Below are positions 8,202 to 16,798 of a DNA stretch of 64,000 nucleotides, piece by piece; within the stretch, counting starts at the first letter, position 1; each line of letters starts with the position of its first letter. Below the pieces are notes generated by a model, which was given only the letters and a program-made list of their open reading frames with translations, searched no databases and was not told the DNA's origin. Origin of the DNA: Hamadaea sp013361475 (GTDB taxonomy: Bacteria > Actinomycetota > Actinomycetes > Mycobacteriales > Micromonosporaceae); contig NZ_JBFAHM010000021.1 of assembly GCF_040654195.1 (NCBI RefSeq), forward strand, positions 1 through 64,000, given 5' to 3'. The position numbers and the translations under genes were made by a program.

Positions 8202-9821
8202 ATGCCCTCGCCCGCTCCCCCGTCCGGCCCGCTCGACCGCGACGACCTTCTGGTCGGCCGGTACCGCGTCGTCGAGGCCCTCGACTCCGGCGGCACCGCC
8301 ACCGTCTGGCGGGCCCGGGACGAGCACCTGGACCGGGACGTGGCGATCAAGGTGCTCGCCGCCCGGCTCGCCGCCGATCCGGCGTCGCGAATCCGGCTGC
8401 GGGTGGAAGCCCAGGCACTGGCCTCGCTCGACCATCGGCACATCGCCACGGTGTACGACTACGGCGTGGCCGACACAGCCGCCGGTCCGGTGCCGTTCCT
8501 CGCCCTCGAACTGATCTCCGGCATCGCCCTGTCGACCCTGCTCACCGGCGGCCGGACCGTGCCCTGGCGGAAGGCTGCCGCGATCACCGCCCAAACGGCC
8601 GCCGCCCTCGCCGCCGCCCACGACCGCGGCATCGTCCACCGCGACGTGTCCGCCGCGAACATCCTTTTGACGGCCACCGGCGTGAAGCTGATCGACTTCG
8701 GCATCTGCGTCACCGCCGGCCACCGCGACCTCGACGACGAGCTGCTGCTGGGCACCCCCGCCTACATCGCGCCCGAACGTCTCGAAGGCCACCCGGGGGC
8801 GTACGCGTCCGATGTGTTCTCCCTAGGCGTGGTCCTCTACCGGATGCTCACCGGCCGGGCGCCCTTCCCCTCGGCCACCGACCAGGACTTGTTCACCGCA
8901 CACCGCACCTGGTCACCCCGGCCGCTGCCGGCTGCCCTGAACGTCCCGGACACCATCGCCGGACTCTGCCATCTAGCCCTGGCCAAAGACCCCGCCGCCC
9001 GGCCATCCGCTGCCGCCATCGCCCGCGCCCTCGCCCCGTACGCCGACTCGGCCGTCGCCGAGCTGCTCCAGGAACAGCCGCCGGACCGGACGACGGCGCG
9101 CGTACCCGAAGCCCCGCCCCGCCGAAGCCGCCTCCGCCGCGCCCCGCAGTACGCCGTAGCCGCCGCGATCCTCGTCGTCGCCGTCGCGGTCACGGCCTGG
9201 GCCCTCGGAGATCGGGACTCCGGCATGCCGACCGAAAGCCTCGCCGCGGCACCGAGCGCCGGCACCACGACCCACGAGTGCGCGGTCACCTATCAGAGTC
9301 GCCACGACGACGGCCGGACCTTCAGCGCCGACATCACCGTCGCCAACCTCGCGAACACCGATCTCACCACGACCACGCTCACTCTCGAGCTCCCCGGCGA
9401 CCAGCTCGTCCTGCCGGGCGACACGTGGATTCAGCGCGACCGGACAGTCACCACGTCGCACCCGATCGCCCTGGCTCCCGGCGCGGCCACCCGGCTGAGT
9501 CTGAGCGGCACCTACGCCACCAGCAACGCGTACCCGGTCCGGTTCCACCTCGGCGACCGGACTTGCTCGGTCACGATCCTCGGGCCGGCCGGCACCCCGA
9601 TCACCACCCCGACGGCACCCGGATCTCCGGCCGCCACACCCGTGGGCCTGCCCGGCAGCCCGTCTGCGCCCGGCCAATCGCCCAGCGCGGTGTCCGTCGT
9701 CACCGGTACGCCGACCGCTGGAACCACTGCGACCAGCGATCCCACCGCCGGAACCAGTACGCGGGCACTACCGACGCCCAGCCGGACCAGCCCCAGCCGA
9801 CCCGGGCCGGCGCAACGCTGA
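8202..9821 (+). CDS. Membrane Ser/Thr protein kinase with CBM2-like extracellular domain
   Basis: 539 aa. The cytoplasmic kinase domain (about 20-285) has VAIKVL (Lys50), HRDVSAANIL (Asp148, Asn153), DFG (165-167) and YIAPERLEG. The glycine loop is reduced to DSGGTATV, and the catalytic-loop Lys of HRDLKPxN is replaced by Ser (HRDVSAAN), both unusual for a fully active PknB-type kinase. A transmembrane helix spans about 317-335. The outside part (about 355-460) looks like a CBM2-type carbohydrate-binding beta-sandwich with two Cys, followed by a Thr/Pro-rich tail. ATG at 8202 is the usual distance before the kinase fold; GTG at 8154 is an alternative. It may sense wall or environmental polysaccharide. 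Confidence 0.85.
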   Translation: MPSPAPPSGPLDRDDLLVGRYRVVEALDSGGTATVWRARDEHLDRDVAIKVLAARLAADPASRIRLRVEAQALASLDHRHIATVYDYGVADTAAGPVPFLALELISGIALSTLLTGGRTVPWRKAAAITAQTAAALAAAHDRGIVHRDVSAANILLTATGVKLIDFGICVTAGHRDLDDELLLGTPAYIAPERLEGHPGAYASDVFSLGVVLYRMLTGRAPFPSATDQDLFTAHRTWSPRPLPAALNVPDTIAGLCHLALAKDPAARPSAAAIARALAPYADSAVAELLQEQPPDRTTARVPEAPPRRSRLRRAPQYAVAAAILVVAVAVTAWALGDRDSGMPTESLAAAPSAGTTTHECAVTYQSRHDDGRTFSADITVANLANTDLTTTTLTLELPGDQLVLPGDTWIQRDRTVTTSHPIALAPGAATRLSLSGTYATSNAYPVRFHLGDRTCSVTILGPAGTPITTPTAPGSPAATPVGLPGSPSAPGQSPSAVSVVTGTPTAGTTATSDPTAGTSTRALPTPSRTSPSRPGPAQR

Positions 9822-9946
9822 ATCGCGGGGCGGCAAGGTCGGCGACGCAACCCACTTTGCCGGAAGTCGCAAGCAGCTGGCTCGGCTCCGGCGGCCGAGG
9901 TCATCGTGAGACGGTCCGTCAGCCACCACCTTTCGAGGAGGGCACC

Positions 9947-10423
9947 ATGTCTCGTCTCCGCCGGACCGTCAGCGCACTCATCGCCGGCCTTGGTCTCGTC
10001 GCGGTCACCGTCGTCGTCGCCGAGCCGGCCTACGCCGGGTCGGCCCCCAACGGCTGCACCACCGTGCGGCAGCTCGGATCGACTCACTATGTGACCGGAC
10101 CGGACGGAACCGTCGCCGCGTCGATGAAGCAGTTCATCGGCGACTGCGTCTCCGGTCAGCGGAACTGGGCGTACGTCTGGATCTGGGACCAGGCCCGGGC
10201 CAAATGGGATGTCCGGGTCGACTCGATCGCCATCGCCGCGAAGATCGACGGAACCTGGGTGACCAAGGGTCTCCGCTGGGGCGGCAAGGGCGAGCGGGAA
10301 GTATTGTCCGACCCGACCGCGACCGTCCCCTACTGCACGTACGCCTTCGGCTGGATCGGCTTCTACGACTCCACCGGCGGCCGGTACGTGTCCGTCCAGG
10401 GATACACCGCCACGGTGTGCTGA
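9947..10423 (+). CDS. Small secreted protein with four cysteines
   Basis: 158 aa. A Sec signal peptide (1-31, ending EPAYAG) precedes a mature domain of about 127 residues with four Cys, likely two disulfides, and many Trp/Tyr (WAYVWIWDQARAKWDVRVDS, WVTKGLRWGG). GAGGAGGG lies 8 bases before ATG. No family recognised. It follows the kinase gene on the same strand after 125 bp and converges with the LuxR gene. Confidence 0.7.
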   Translation: MSRLRRTVSALIAGLGLVAVTVVVAEPAYAGSAPNGCTTVRQLGSTHYVTGPDGTVAASMKQFIGDCVSGQRNWAYVWIWDQARAKWDVRVDSIAIAAKIDGTWVTKGLRWGGKGEREVLSDPTATVPYCTYAFGWIGFYDSTGGRYVSVQGYTATVC

Positions 10424-10452
10424 CACGCCGGCTGCCGCCCCGGTACGCCGGC

Positions 10453-11175
10453 TCAGGCGGGCATCGACACCCGGCCGAGGACGATGCCCGCCTCCCAGCG
10501 CGTACCGACGCCCAGCGCGTCCAGGATCCGGCCGACGTCACTCGTGACCGTTCGCGGCGACACCCCTTGCAGGCGCGCGATCGTGGCGTCCTTGTGCCCC
10601 TGCGACAGCAGGCTGACGGTGGTCAGCTGCCGTTCGGTCAGCCGCACCAGGCCTGGGACGTCGTGGATCGGCATCGCCTCGCGCTTGATCTCGGTCCACA
10701 GACCACACAACTCGGCCACGAGGTCGGGGTGGCTGCAGAGCCAGGCGGTCGGCTGCCCCTGGACGCTCAGCGGGCCTGGGAACAGCGCCAGCCGTTCGTC
10801 GATCGCCAGGCCCGACAGCTCGACCTCACCGACCCAGGCATCCGGATGACACACCGCGAGCAGCGCCATGTGCTGCGCGTTGTTGACGCCGGAGGCGATC
10901 ACGTGACCCTCCAGCCCGCGCGCCCACCACCGCTGGTTGACCGCACGCTCGCGGCGCAGCGGGTCGAAGAGCATTCGCGGCTGCAGGTTGTGGACGATCG
11001 ACCGGGTGGCTCGCTCCAACTGCCCCAGGCGCGTGTTGATGGTGGAGATGCCGACCCCGAAGAGCTTCATCCCTGGATCCTCGTAACCGCCCTCAGCGGC
11101 CTCGGCGATTCGGCGTTGCACCGCCAAGCGCAGGTCCCACGAGCGCTCCGTGAGCGACTTCCGCTCCTCCGTCAT
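10453..11175 (-). CDS. LuxR-type helix-turn-helix regulator
   Basis: 240 aa. The C-terminal 60 residues (LTERQLTTVSLLSQGHKDATIARLQGVSPRTV and following) form a LuxR/GerE DNA-binding domain. The N-terminal part has no receiver or P-loop motif and resembles the TrmB-like/effector-binding regions of actinomycete single LuxR regulators (GISTINTRLGQLERA). ATG at 11175 (MTEERKSL) is preferred over more upstream starts that give low-complexity Arg/Ser sequence. The target is unknown. Confidence 0.85.
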   Translation of the reverse strand: MTEERKSLTERSWDLRLAVQRRIAEAAEGGYEDPGMKLFGVGISTINTRLGQLERATRSIVHNLQPRMLFDPLRRERAVNQRWWARGLEGHVIASGVNNAQHMALLAVCHPDAWVGEVELSGLAIDERLALFPGPLSVQGQPTAWLCSHPDLVAELCGLWTEIKREAMPIHDVPGLVRLTERQLTTVSLLSQGHKDATIARLQGVSPRTVTSDVGRILDALGVGTRWEAGIVLGRVSMPA

Positions 11176-11215
11176 GACGGGCAGCGTACCGAGCGGGGCG
11201 GCGGCCCAGGGTCGA

Positions 11216-11473
11216 TCAGCGCCCCGGCTTGGACGCCTTGCCGTCGAGCCACAGCGGCTCCGGCTCGGTGCCGACTCGATCGCCGTTCTTGAGGACGTGC
11301 ACGATCGCCATGCCATGACCTTTGCCGAGGCCGTAGGCGTCGCTCAGCCAGGTGAGGATCTCGCCGGCCTTGGTCTTCTCATCGAATCCCTGCTCGGTCG
11401 CCTCGTCGATGAGCTGCCGGGGCGTCCGGCCGGTCTTCGTCTCGATGTTGTCGAGGTATGCCTGGAAGGACAT
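11216..11473 (-). CDS. DUF4287 domain protein
   Basis: 85 aa. SFQAYLDNIETKTGRTPRQLIDEA followed by GEILTWLSDAYGLGKGHGMAIVHVLKNG is the complete DUF4287 pattern, a short helical domain found alone or fused to DUF5655 in actinobacteria. The length is normal for the stand-alone form. Biochemical role unknown. Its upstream region carries an 11-bp inverted repeat. Confidence 0.88.
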   Translation of the reverse strand: MSFQAYLDNIETKTGRTPRQLIDEATEQGFDEKTKAGEILTWLSDAYGLGKGHGMAIVHVLKNGDRVGTEPEPLWLDGKASKPGR

Positions 11474-11480
11474 AGTGCGT

Positions 11481-11524
11481 CTCCGTTCTCGTCGGTCTAC
11501 CCGTATGACGGTTCGAGAACGGAG
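11481..11524 (-). promoter_or_regulatory. 11-bp inverted repeat upstream of the DUF4287 gene
   Basis: Arms 11481-11491 and 11514-11524 are perfectly complementary (CTCCGTTCTCG and its complement), separated by 22 bp, and start 8 bp upstream of the gene. The spacer could hold the promoter, so this may be a paired operator rather than a hairpin. Confidence 0.45.
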
Positions 11525-11572
11525 AACTCATCGCTCGCGGCACGAGAAAACGCCGGGATCCGGAGGGCGCGT

Positions 11573-11617
11573 GGCGCAGGCGGCCGCACACCGCATCGAG
11601 CGGCGGCCGCCTGTGCC
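11573..11617 (-). terminator. Hairpin terminator after the Spo0M gene
   Basis: Arms 11573-11587 and 11603-11617 form a 15-bp stem with one G-T wobble and a 15-nt loop, 9 bp beyond the stop of the Spo0M-family gene. Confidence 0.8.
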
Positions 11618-11626
11618 ATCGGCGGC

Positions 11627-12772
11627 TTAGAAGTCGCCGCCGAAGTCTCCCCCACCGAAGTCGCCGCCGCCGAAGTCCTCGTAACCGCCACCGTCGTATC
11701 CGGTCTCGGTGGCACCGGCGTCCTCGAAGCCGGCCGAGTCGGCTCCGGCGTCCTCAGTCCCGCCCCCGTCAGCGGCCTCGGCGTCAGGCGCGAACGCGTC
11801 GCTGATCATGTCGCCGATGATCATGCCGCCGAAGAAGCCGAGCGCCGCGCCGCCGAGACCAGCCGCGAGGGCTCCGCCCATGCCGGGCCGGCCGTGGTAG
11901 CCGCCGTACTTGTAGCCCTGATGACCGTGACCGGAGTAGCCGTACTGACCCGGCCGTCCCTGCGGCGCGTAGCCGGGCTGCGGCTGGTGCGGCTGCATGA
12001 ACGACCCCGGTGCCGCGGGCGCCGGCTGGCCGAGCTTGTCCAGCGCGGCGACCACCCAGCGGTCGACCTCCGCGGTCCAGCCGTTGTCCGCCGACAGCCG
12101 TGCGACCTCGGCCGCGGAGACGTCATGCCGATCCGCCGCGCCCGGCCGGGACGCCAGCTCGACGAAGATCGTCGTGGTGTCCGGGCCGGCTCCCGCGAAC
12201 AGGAACGTCAGCATCGGGATGTGCGGGCCGGGTTGCTGACCCTCCGGGATGGGGGCGTAGAACGTGATGGCCTGCGCGGCCGGGACGCCCAGGCCCGGAG
12301 TCGGGCGCAGCTCGTTGCGGACGAACCGGCAGCCGATGGTGCCGAGCGCGTCGACGATGCTCTGCGGCACCTGGCCGGCGTCCACCACGACCGGGTCGAA
12401 GTCGGTCTTGCCACTACCGGACGCGACCGACACCTCGGTGCGTACGCCCAGGCCGACGCCGGGCATCGTCTTGCCGTAGAGCCGGGTGAACGGTGTGTTC
12501 GCCGGCAGCGGAACGGTGAACGGGATCGACGGCGTCTGCCCGTCCATCACCCGCAGGCCGCCCGCGACCGGGAACCGGCCCAGCTCGATCTCGCCTCGCG
12601 ATCCACCCGCCAGCACGATCAGCGTGATCGCCGAGACGTCGGTGTCGGACTTGGCGCGCAGGTTGACCTGGCCGGACAGCTGACCGCCGGTGGCGGGCAC
12701 GTGCGCGGACAGCACAGTGTCGACCTCAACCCCACCGAAGCCGAGCCCGGCGAGCAGTTTCTTGAAGACCAT
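11627..12772 (-). CDS. Spo0M (SpoOM) family protein with Gly-rich tail
   Basis: 381 aa. The start MVFKKLLAGLGFGG, then VDTVLSAHVPATGGQLSGQV and SAITLIVLAGG, is the arrestin-like Spo0M domain (residues 1 to about 245), known in Bacillus as a sporulation-control protein and present in many actinomycetes. A Pro/Gly/Tyr/His-rich region follows (about 265-310), then a hydrophobic Gly-rich segment (GGALAAGLGGAALGFFGGMIIG) and an acidic Gly/Asp/Phe tail. The extension is much longer than in Bacillus Spo0M and suggests membrane or self-association. ATG at 12772 is chosen because the conserved domain begins there. It is divergent from a MerR gene. Confidence 0.88.
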   Translation of the reverse strand: MVFKKLLAGLGFGGVEVDTVLSAHVPATGGQLSGQVNLRAKSDTDVSAITLIVLAGGSRGEIELGRFPVAGGLRVMDGQTPSIPFTVPLPANTPFTRLYGKTMPGVGLGVRTEVSVASGSGKTDFDPVVVDAGQVPQSIVDALGTIGCRFVRNELRPTPGLGVPAAQAITFYAPIPEGQQPGPHIPMLTFLFAGAGPDTTTIFVELASRPGAADRHDVSAAEVARLSADNGWTAEVDRWVVAALDKLGQPAPAAPGSFMQPHQPQPGYAPQGRPGQYGYSGHGHQGYKYGGYHGRPGMGGALAAGLGGAALGFFGGMIIGDMISDAFAPDAEAADGGGTEDAGADSAGFEDAGATETGYDGGGYEDFGGGDFGGGDFGGDF

Positions 12773-12856
12773 CTGACGCGGTTCCCTTTCGTGTCGAAAG
12801 TGCCCGAAGAAGCCGAGGCGATCCGCCGTGCGGGCCGATAGGATCAGCCACGCCGA

Positions 12857-12875
12857 GAAACTATCACGTGAAACT
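12857..12875 (+). promoter_or_regulatory. Direct repeat in the Spo0M/MerR divergent promoter
   Basis: GAAACT occurs at 12857-12862 and 12870-12875, 13 bp apart, flanking a CACGTG core, 25-45 bp upstream of the MerR start. It is a plausible binding site, but this is not a known MerR consensus. Confidence 0.35.
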
Positions 12876-12900
12876 GTACGGTTGCTGGAAAGGCCTGGTC

Positions 12901-13296
12901 GTGGCACTCATGCGGATCGGTGAACTGGCTTCGGCAGCAGGTGTCAGCCCGCGGACCGTCGACTACTACACCCAGCTCGGTCTCCTCATGCCCGCCGAGC
13001 GCACCGCGAGCGGCTATCGCCTCTACGCAGCGGACGCGGTCGGCCTGATCGCCGCGATCCAGACGCTCGAGCAAGCCGGCCTTCGCCTGGAGGCCATCGC
13101 CGACCACATGCGCCAGACCACCGACAACCTGCCCGGCACCGTCGACCAGCTCGGCCGAACAGTCCAGGCGCTACACCAGCTGGCGAACAGCGAAAGCGGC
13201 GCCGAGGCCAACGCCATCGTCACCGCCCTGATCTCCCGTGCCCACCAGCTCGTCATGACCGCCACCGACCTTCTCGGCACCCTCCCGGGGATCTGA
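12901..13296 (+). CDS. MerR-family regulator
   Basis: 131 aa from GTG at 12901 (AAAGG 9 bases upstream); ATG at 12910 is equally in phase. MRIGELASAAGVSPRTVDYYTQLGLLMPAERTASGYRLY is a clear MerR helix-turn-helix and wing. A coiled-coil dimerisation helix follows (GRTVQALHQLANSESGAEAN). There is no metal-binding Cys pair near the C-terminus, so it does not look like a metal sensor of CueR or ZntR type. It may regulate itself and the divergent Spo0M-family gene. Confidence 0.9.
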   Translation: MALMRIGELASAAGVSPRTVDYYTQLGLLMPAERTASGYRLYAADAVGLIAAIQTLEQAGLRLEAIADHMRQTTDNLPGTVDQLGRTVQALHQLANSESGAEANAIVTALISRAHQLVMTATDLLGTLPGI

Positions 13297-13320
13297 CTCG
13301 CGGCGCTGTGCTCAGGCGTC

Positions 13321-13356
13321 GAAACGGGGTGGGCCCGTGTGAGCCCACCCCGTTTC
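13321..13356. terminator. Strong hairpin terminator between convergent genes
   Basis: A perfect 14-bp stem (13321-13334 with 13343-13356) and 8-nt loop lie between the MerR gene and the secreted PLL-like gene. Flanking A and T runs suit action in both directions. Confidence 0.9.
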
Positions 13357-13367
13357 GTTCGTGGGAA

Positions 13368-13928
13368 CTACTCCCAGTAGGACCGCCAGCAGCAGTTCGG
13401 CGCCGCCTGCCACTTGTAGTGCAGCAGGTTGTCGATGCCGGTCACCTTCACCCGGATGGTGCCGCCGTTGGTGGAGAAGTAATCCGCGTACACGCCGGTG
13501 TACGCCTTGAGCTGACCGCCGAGTGAGGCCCAGCCGCTCCAGCCGCCGCCGGACAGCTGCCACTTGTGGTTGAGGTCGCCACCGGCCGCGCGGCCGAAGA
13601 TCTCCAGGCGGCCGTCCTGGTTGTGGGTGACCCCGACGCCGCTGGAGACGATGCCGCCCAGGCTGTAGTTTCCGCTGTCGATCGGGCCGCCCGGCGTCGT
13701 CGCCCAGGCGTGCCAGACGGCGCCGTCGCCGCCGACCCAGAACTTCTCGGCCCGGCCGTCCGAGTTCTTTTCCGTGACGGTCGCGCCCCAGTCACCCGCG
13801 TGCGCGGGGCTGGGTGCCACGATGAGCGCCGCCACGAGCGTCGCCGCCGCGATCAACGCCTTACCGCTCGCCTTCCAGACCTGAGCGACCTTGCTCGGGC
13901 GTACCGGCTCGGATGTGGATACTGACAT
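13368..13928 (-). CDS. Secreted PLL/tectonin-like protein
   Basis: 186 aa. A long Sec signal (positive start, hydrophobic 22-43, cleavage near PAHAG) precedes repeated short blades of the type DGRAEKFWVGGDGAVWHAW and DGRLEIFGRAAGGDLNHKW, as in PLL-like or fucose-lectin-type beta-propellers. Only about three blades fit, so the propeller must assemble from several chains or be partial. The mature end has two adjacent Cys (NCCWRSYWE). Probably binds surface glycans. A second, longer relative lies at 58033-59097. Confidence 0.75.
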   Translation of the reverse strand: MSVSTSEPVRPSKVAQVWKASGKALIAAATLVAALIVAPSPAHAGDWGATVTEKNSDGRAEKFWVGGDGAVWHAWATTPGGPIDSGNYSLGGIVSSGVGVTHNQDGRLEIFGRAAGGDLNHKWQLSGGGWSGWASLGGQLKAYTGVYADYFSTNGGTIRVKVTGIDNLLHYKWQAAPNCCWRSYWE

Positions 13929-14023
13929 TCGCTTCTCCTCCGCTCGCGCGCCTCATTGGCTGCGAGAGGAAGCCTGCGCTGCCGGCCATGACGGATTCTT
14001 GACGCCGAAGCCGAGAATCTTGA

Positions 14024-16798
14024 CTACACATTGTCACCGAAGGGCGCTGCTGCCACCGGAACCACCAGACGATCCAAGTCCGCCAAGCGCCGGCGTACCT
14101 CGGCCACGCGGTCATGCTCCAATTCGGACAGCTGCTGCTCGGCCTGCGTCCACTCGACCCGGGCACCCTCCGGGTCACCGCGGTCCACCAGGACGGAGCC
14201 CAGGTGAATGTGCGACGCGGCCAAGTAGTAGGGATCCTCGCCCCGCCTGAAGTACTGGATCGCCCGCTGAAAACAGTCGACCGCATTCTCCAGGCGCCCC
14301 AGCCGGTGATAGGCACAGCCCAAGGTGTCCCAGGTGGCGGCCCGGCCGAGCAGGAAGTCCTGGTTCGTCAAGGCTTCCAGGGCCCGGTGGCCGTACTCGA
14401 CGGCCTCCTCGAAGTTCCCCACGGTGTAGGCCAGCCAGGCCATGCCGTTGAGCGCGTTGCCTTCCCCCACCGGGTTGCCTGCCTGCCGGTTCAGGCGAAT
14501 GGAACGTTCGTAGTACTCGCGAGACAGGGCGGGCTCGCCGGTGCGCTGAACCATCATCGCCAAAGTGGTCAGTGTCAACGCTTCGCCTGGCAGATCGCCG
14601 ATCTCCCGTTGCACGCGGCAGGCTTCTTCAGCCATGCCGCGGGCCAGATCCGCCTGCCCCATGCGGCTGTACGCGACGGCCAGGCTGTGCCGGATGTGCG
14701 CTTCCCCGGTCCGGTCGCCGTCGCGGATGACCGCGTCCAGGACGAGCCGCCCGCCCTCCAGCCGATCCTGCCAGTTGCCCCGCTGTTGCTCGAACTTGCT
14801 GAACGCCCAGCTGAGCCGCCAGGCGACCGAGGACAGACCCAGATCGAGGGCACGCCCGACAGCGGCGGCGAGCACCGGGTACTCCGTGGCGAACCAGATG
14901 TGGGCCGCCTCGTAGTCCGCCATCGGCACGACCTGAACCCCGGGCGACGGATCCGGCAAGGTCAGATATTGGTAGATCGGCGTCATCCGGAGCCGGGCGG
15001 CGTGGCTGACGTGCAGGTAGTGATGGAGAAGCCGTTCGCTCGCGGCACGGCAGGCCGTTGCGCCTTCGTCCTTCTCCGCCAGCTCCCCCGCGTACGCCCG
15101 CAGCAAGTCGTGCATCGCGTACCGGCCAGGCCGGGTCTCGGACAGCAACTGCGCAGCGAGCAGCTCCTGGATCAGCCGCCTTGTCGGACTCATCGGCAAC
15201 GCCGCCAGGCTGGCCGCCGCCGGCACGCTGATGTCGTTGCCGATCTGCAGACCGAGCAGCCGGAACAGGCGCGCCCCACCGTCACTGAGCCGGCGAAGCG
15301 ACCACGAGAACACCGTCCGCGCGTCGATCGCCGGATCGTCGCTGGCCAGCGCATCCAGGGTGTTGCCGTCCTCGCGCAGCTCCTGGGCGAGTACTGCCAG
15401 CGGCGCGTCCGGACGCAAGGCGATCCGGCTCGCCAGCACGGCCAGCGCCAACGGCAGCCCGGCGCAGCGGCCGACCATCTCTCGGAGCGCCTCCGGCTCG
15501 CGCGCTGCCCGGTCCGAACCGATTCGCCCGGCGACCAGCTTCGTGGCCTCCGTCTCGTCGAGCAGATCCACCGCGATCGCGCGGGCGGCGTACGCCACCA
15601 GCAGGCCCGCGAGGTGATTCCGGCTGGTCACCACGGTCCGAGCGGTGGGCGTGCCCGGGAGCAGCGGGCGTACCTGCTCCGCGTCACGCGCGTTGTCGAG
15701 GATGACCAGGACGCGCCGGCCGGCGAGCAGGCTGCGATACATCGCCGCACGGTCGTCGAGCCCTTGCGGCACCCGCTGGGACGGCACGCCGAGCGCCTCC
15801 AGGAACCCGTGCAGCGCAGCCGCCGGAGACGTCACCGCGCCGTTCGCGGAGAAGCCGTGCAGGTCCACATAGAGCTGTCCGTCCGGGAACTCGTCCACGG
15901 CGGCGCGCGCCCAGCGCACCGCCAGCGAGGTCTTTCCCACTCCGGGGGTGCCGTGCACGACGGTGATCTCCGCGGGCTCCTGCAACCAGTCGAGGTGAGC
16001 TGCCCGGCCGACGAAGCCGGTCACCCCGACAGGAATCTGCGCGGCCACCGCAACGACCGGTGCGCCGAGTTCGCCGCGAAGAATCGACTGATGCAGTTGC
16101 TGCAGGCTGGGCCCGGGGTCGACGCCGAGTTCGTCGGCGAGCGTACGGCGTAGCCGCTCGTACCGATCCATCGCCTCCGGATCGCGTTCGGCCGCGTGCA
16201 GGGCCCGCATGAGCGCGTCGATGACCGGCTCGACGAGCGGATACCGCTCAGCCAGCCGCTCCAGCACGCCGACCGCTGTCGCACCCCGGCCGAGACCGAT
16301 CTCCAGCCCGGCCCACCGGACGACGGCGTCCCGATACTCGGCCTGCCAAAGATCCCGGCACTCGTCCACCCACACGCCGTCCATGCCGTCCAGCGGCTCG
16401 CCGCGCCACAACTCGATCGCGTCGCGTAAGAGCCCGGCCTGATCCGCTGGACTGCCGCCGTTCTCAGCCGCCGCGACCAACGCGCGGAAGCGCTGCAGAT
16501 CGACGGTCGCGACCCCGGGATCGAGGAGATAGCCGGCCGGCTGCCGCACCAGCCGGGGTGGGTCGTCGCCGAGCCGGCCCAGCAGCCCGCGTAACCGGGC
16601 CACATGAGTGTGCAGACTGTTCCGCACCTGGCTGGGACGCTGGTCGCCCCACACCCGATCGATGAGGACATCGGGATGGATCGGCTGACCGGCGCCGGCC
16701 AGCAGCACCGCCAGCACCGTGCGTTGTCTCATCGGGCCGAGCTCGACCCGCCTGTCGCCATCCCACAACTCCACCGCGCCCAGCAGGCGAAACCGCAT
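14024..16798 (-). CDS. SARP/AfsR-type regulator (DNA-binding, BTAD, NB-ARC, TPR)
   Basis: 924 aa. Domains: OmpR-type winged helix (residues about 1-92, MRFRLLGAVELWDGDRRVELG), bacterial transcriptional activator domain (about 98-243), NB-ARC ATPase with P-loop GTPGVGKTSLA near 285 and the DNARDAE Walker B region, then a C-terminal TPR array (about 650-910). This is the AfsR plan, typically controlling secondary metabolism or development. ATG at 16798 has GGGGGG ten bases upstream; longer starts add unconserved sequence. No biosynthetic gene cluster is adjacent, so the target is open. It is divergent from fadD. Confidence 0.92.
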   Translation of the reverse strand: MRFRLLGAVELWDGDRRVELGPMRQRTVLAVLLAGAGQPIHPDVLIDRVWGDQRPSQVRNSLHTHVARLRGLLGRLGDDPPRLVRQPAGYLLDPGVATVDLQRFRALVAAAENGGSPADQAGLLRDAIELWRGEPLDGMDGVWVDECRDLWQAEYRDAVVRWAGLEIGLGRGATAVGVLERLAERYPLVEPVIDALMRALHAAERDPEAMDRYERLRRTLADELGVDPGPSLQQLHQSILRGELGAPVVAVAAQIPVGVTGFVGRAAHLDWLQEPAEITVVHGTPGVGKTSLAVRWARAAVDEFPDGQLYVDLHGFSANGAVTSPAAALHGFLEALGVPSQRVPQGLDDRAAMYRSLLAGRRVLVILDNARDAEQVRPLLPGTPTARTVVTSRNHLAGLLVAYAARAIAVDLLDETEATKLVAGRIGSDRAAREPEALREMVGRCAGLPLALAVLASRIALRPDAPLAVLAQELREDGNTLDALASDDPAIDARTVFSWSLRRLSDGGARLFRLLGLQIGNDISVPAAASLAALPMSPTRRLIQELLAAQLLSETRPGRYAMHDLLRAYAGELAEKDEGATACRAASERLLHHYLHVSHAARLRMTPIYQYLTLPDPSPGVQVVPMADYEAAHIWFATEYPVLAAAVGRALDLGLSSVAWRLSWAFSKFEQQRGNWQDRLEGGRLVLDAVIRDGDRTGEAHIRHSLAVAYSRMGQADLARGMAEEACRVQREIGDLPGEALTLTTLAMMVQRTGEPALSREYYERSIRLNRQAGNPVGEGNALNGMAWLAYTVGNFEEAVEYGHRALEALTNQDFLLGRAATWDTLGCAYHRLGRLENAVDCFQRAIQYFRRGEDPYYLAASHIHLGSVLVDRGDPEGARVEWTQAEQQLSELEHDRVAEVRRRLADLDRLVVPVAAAPFGDNV

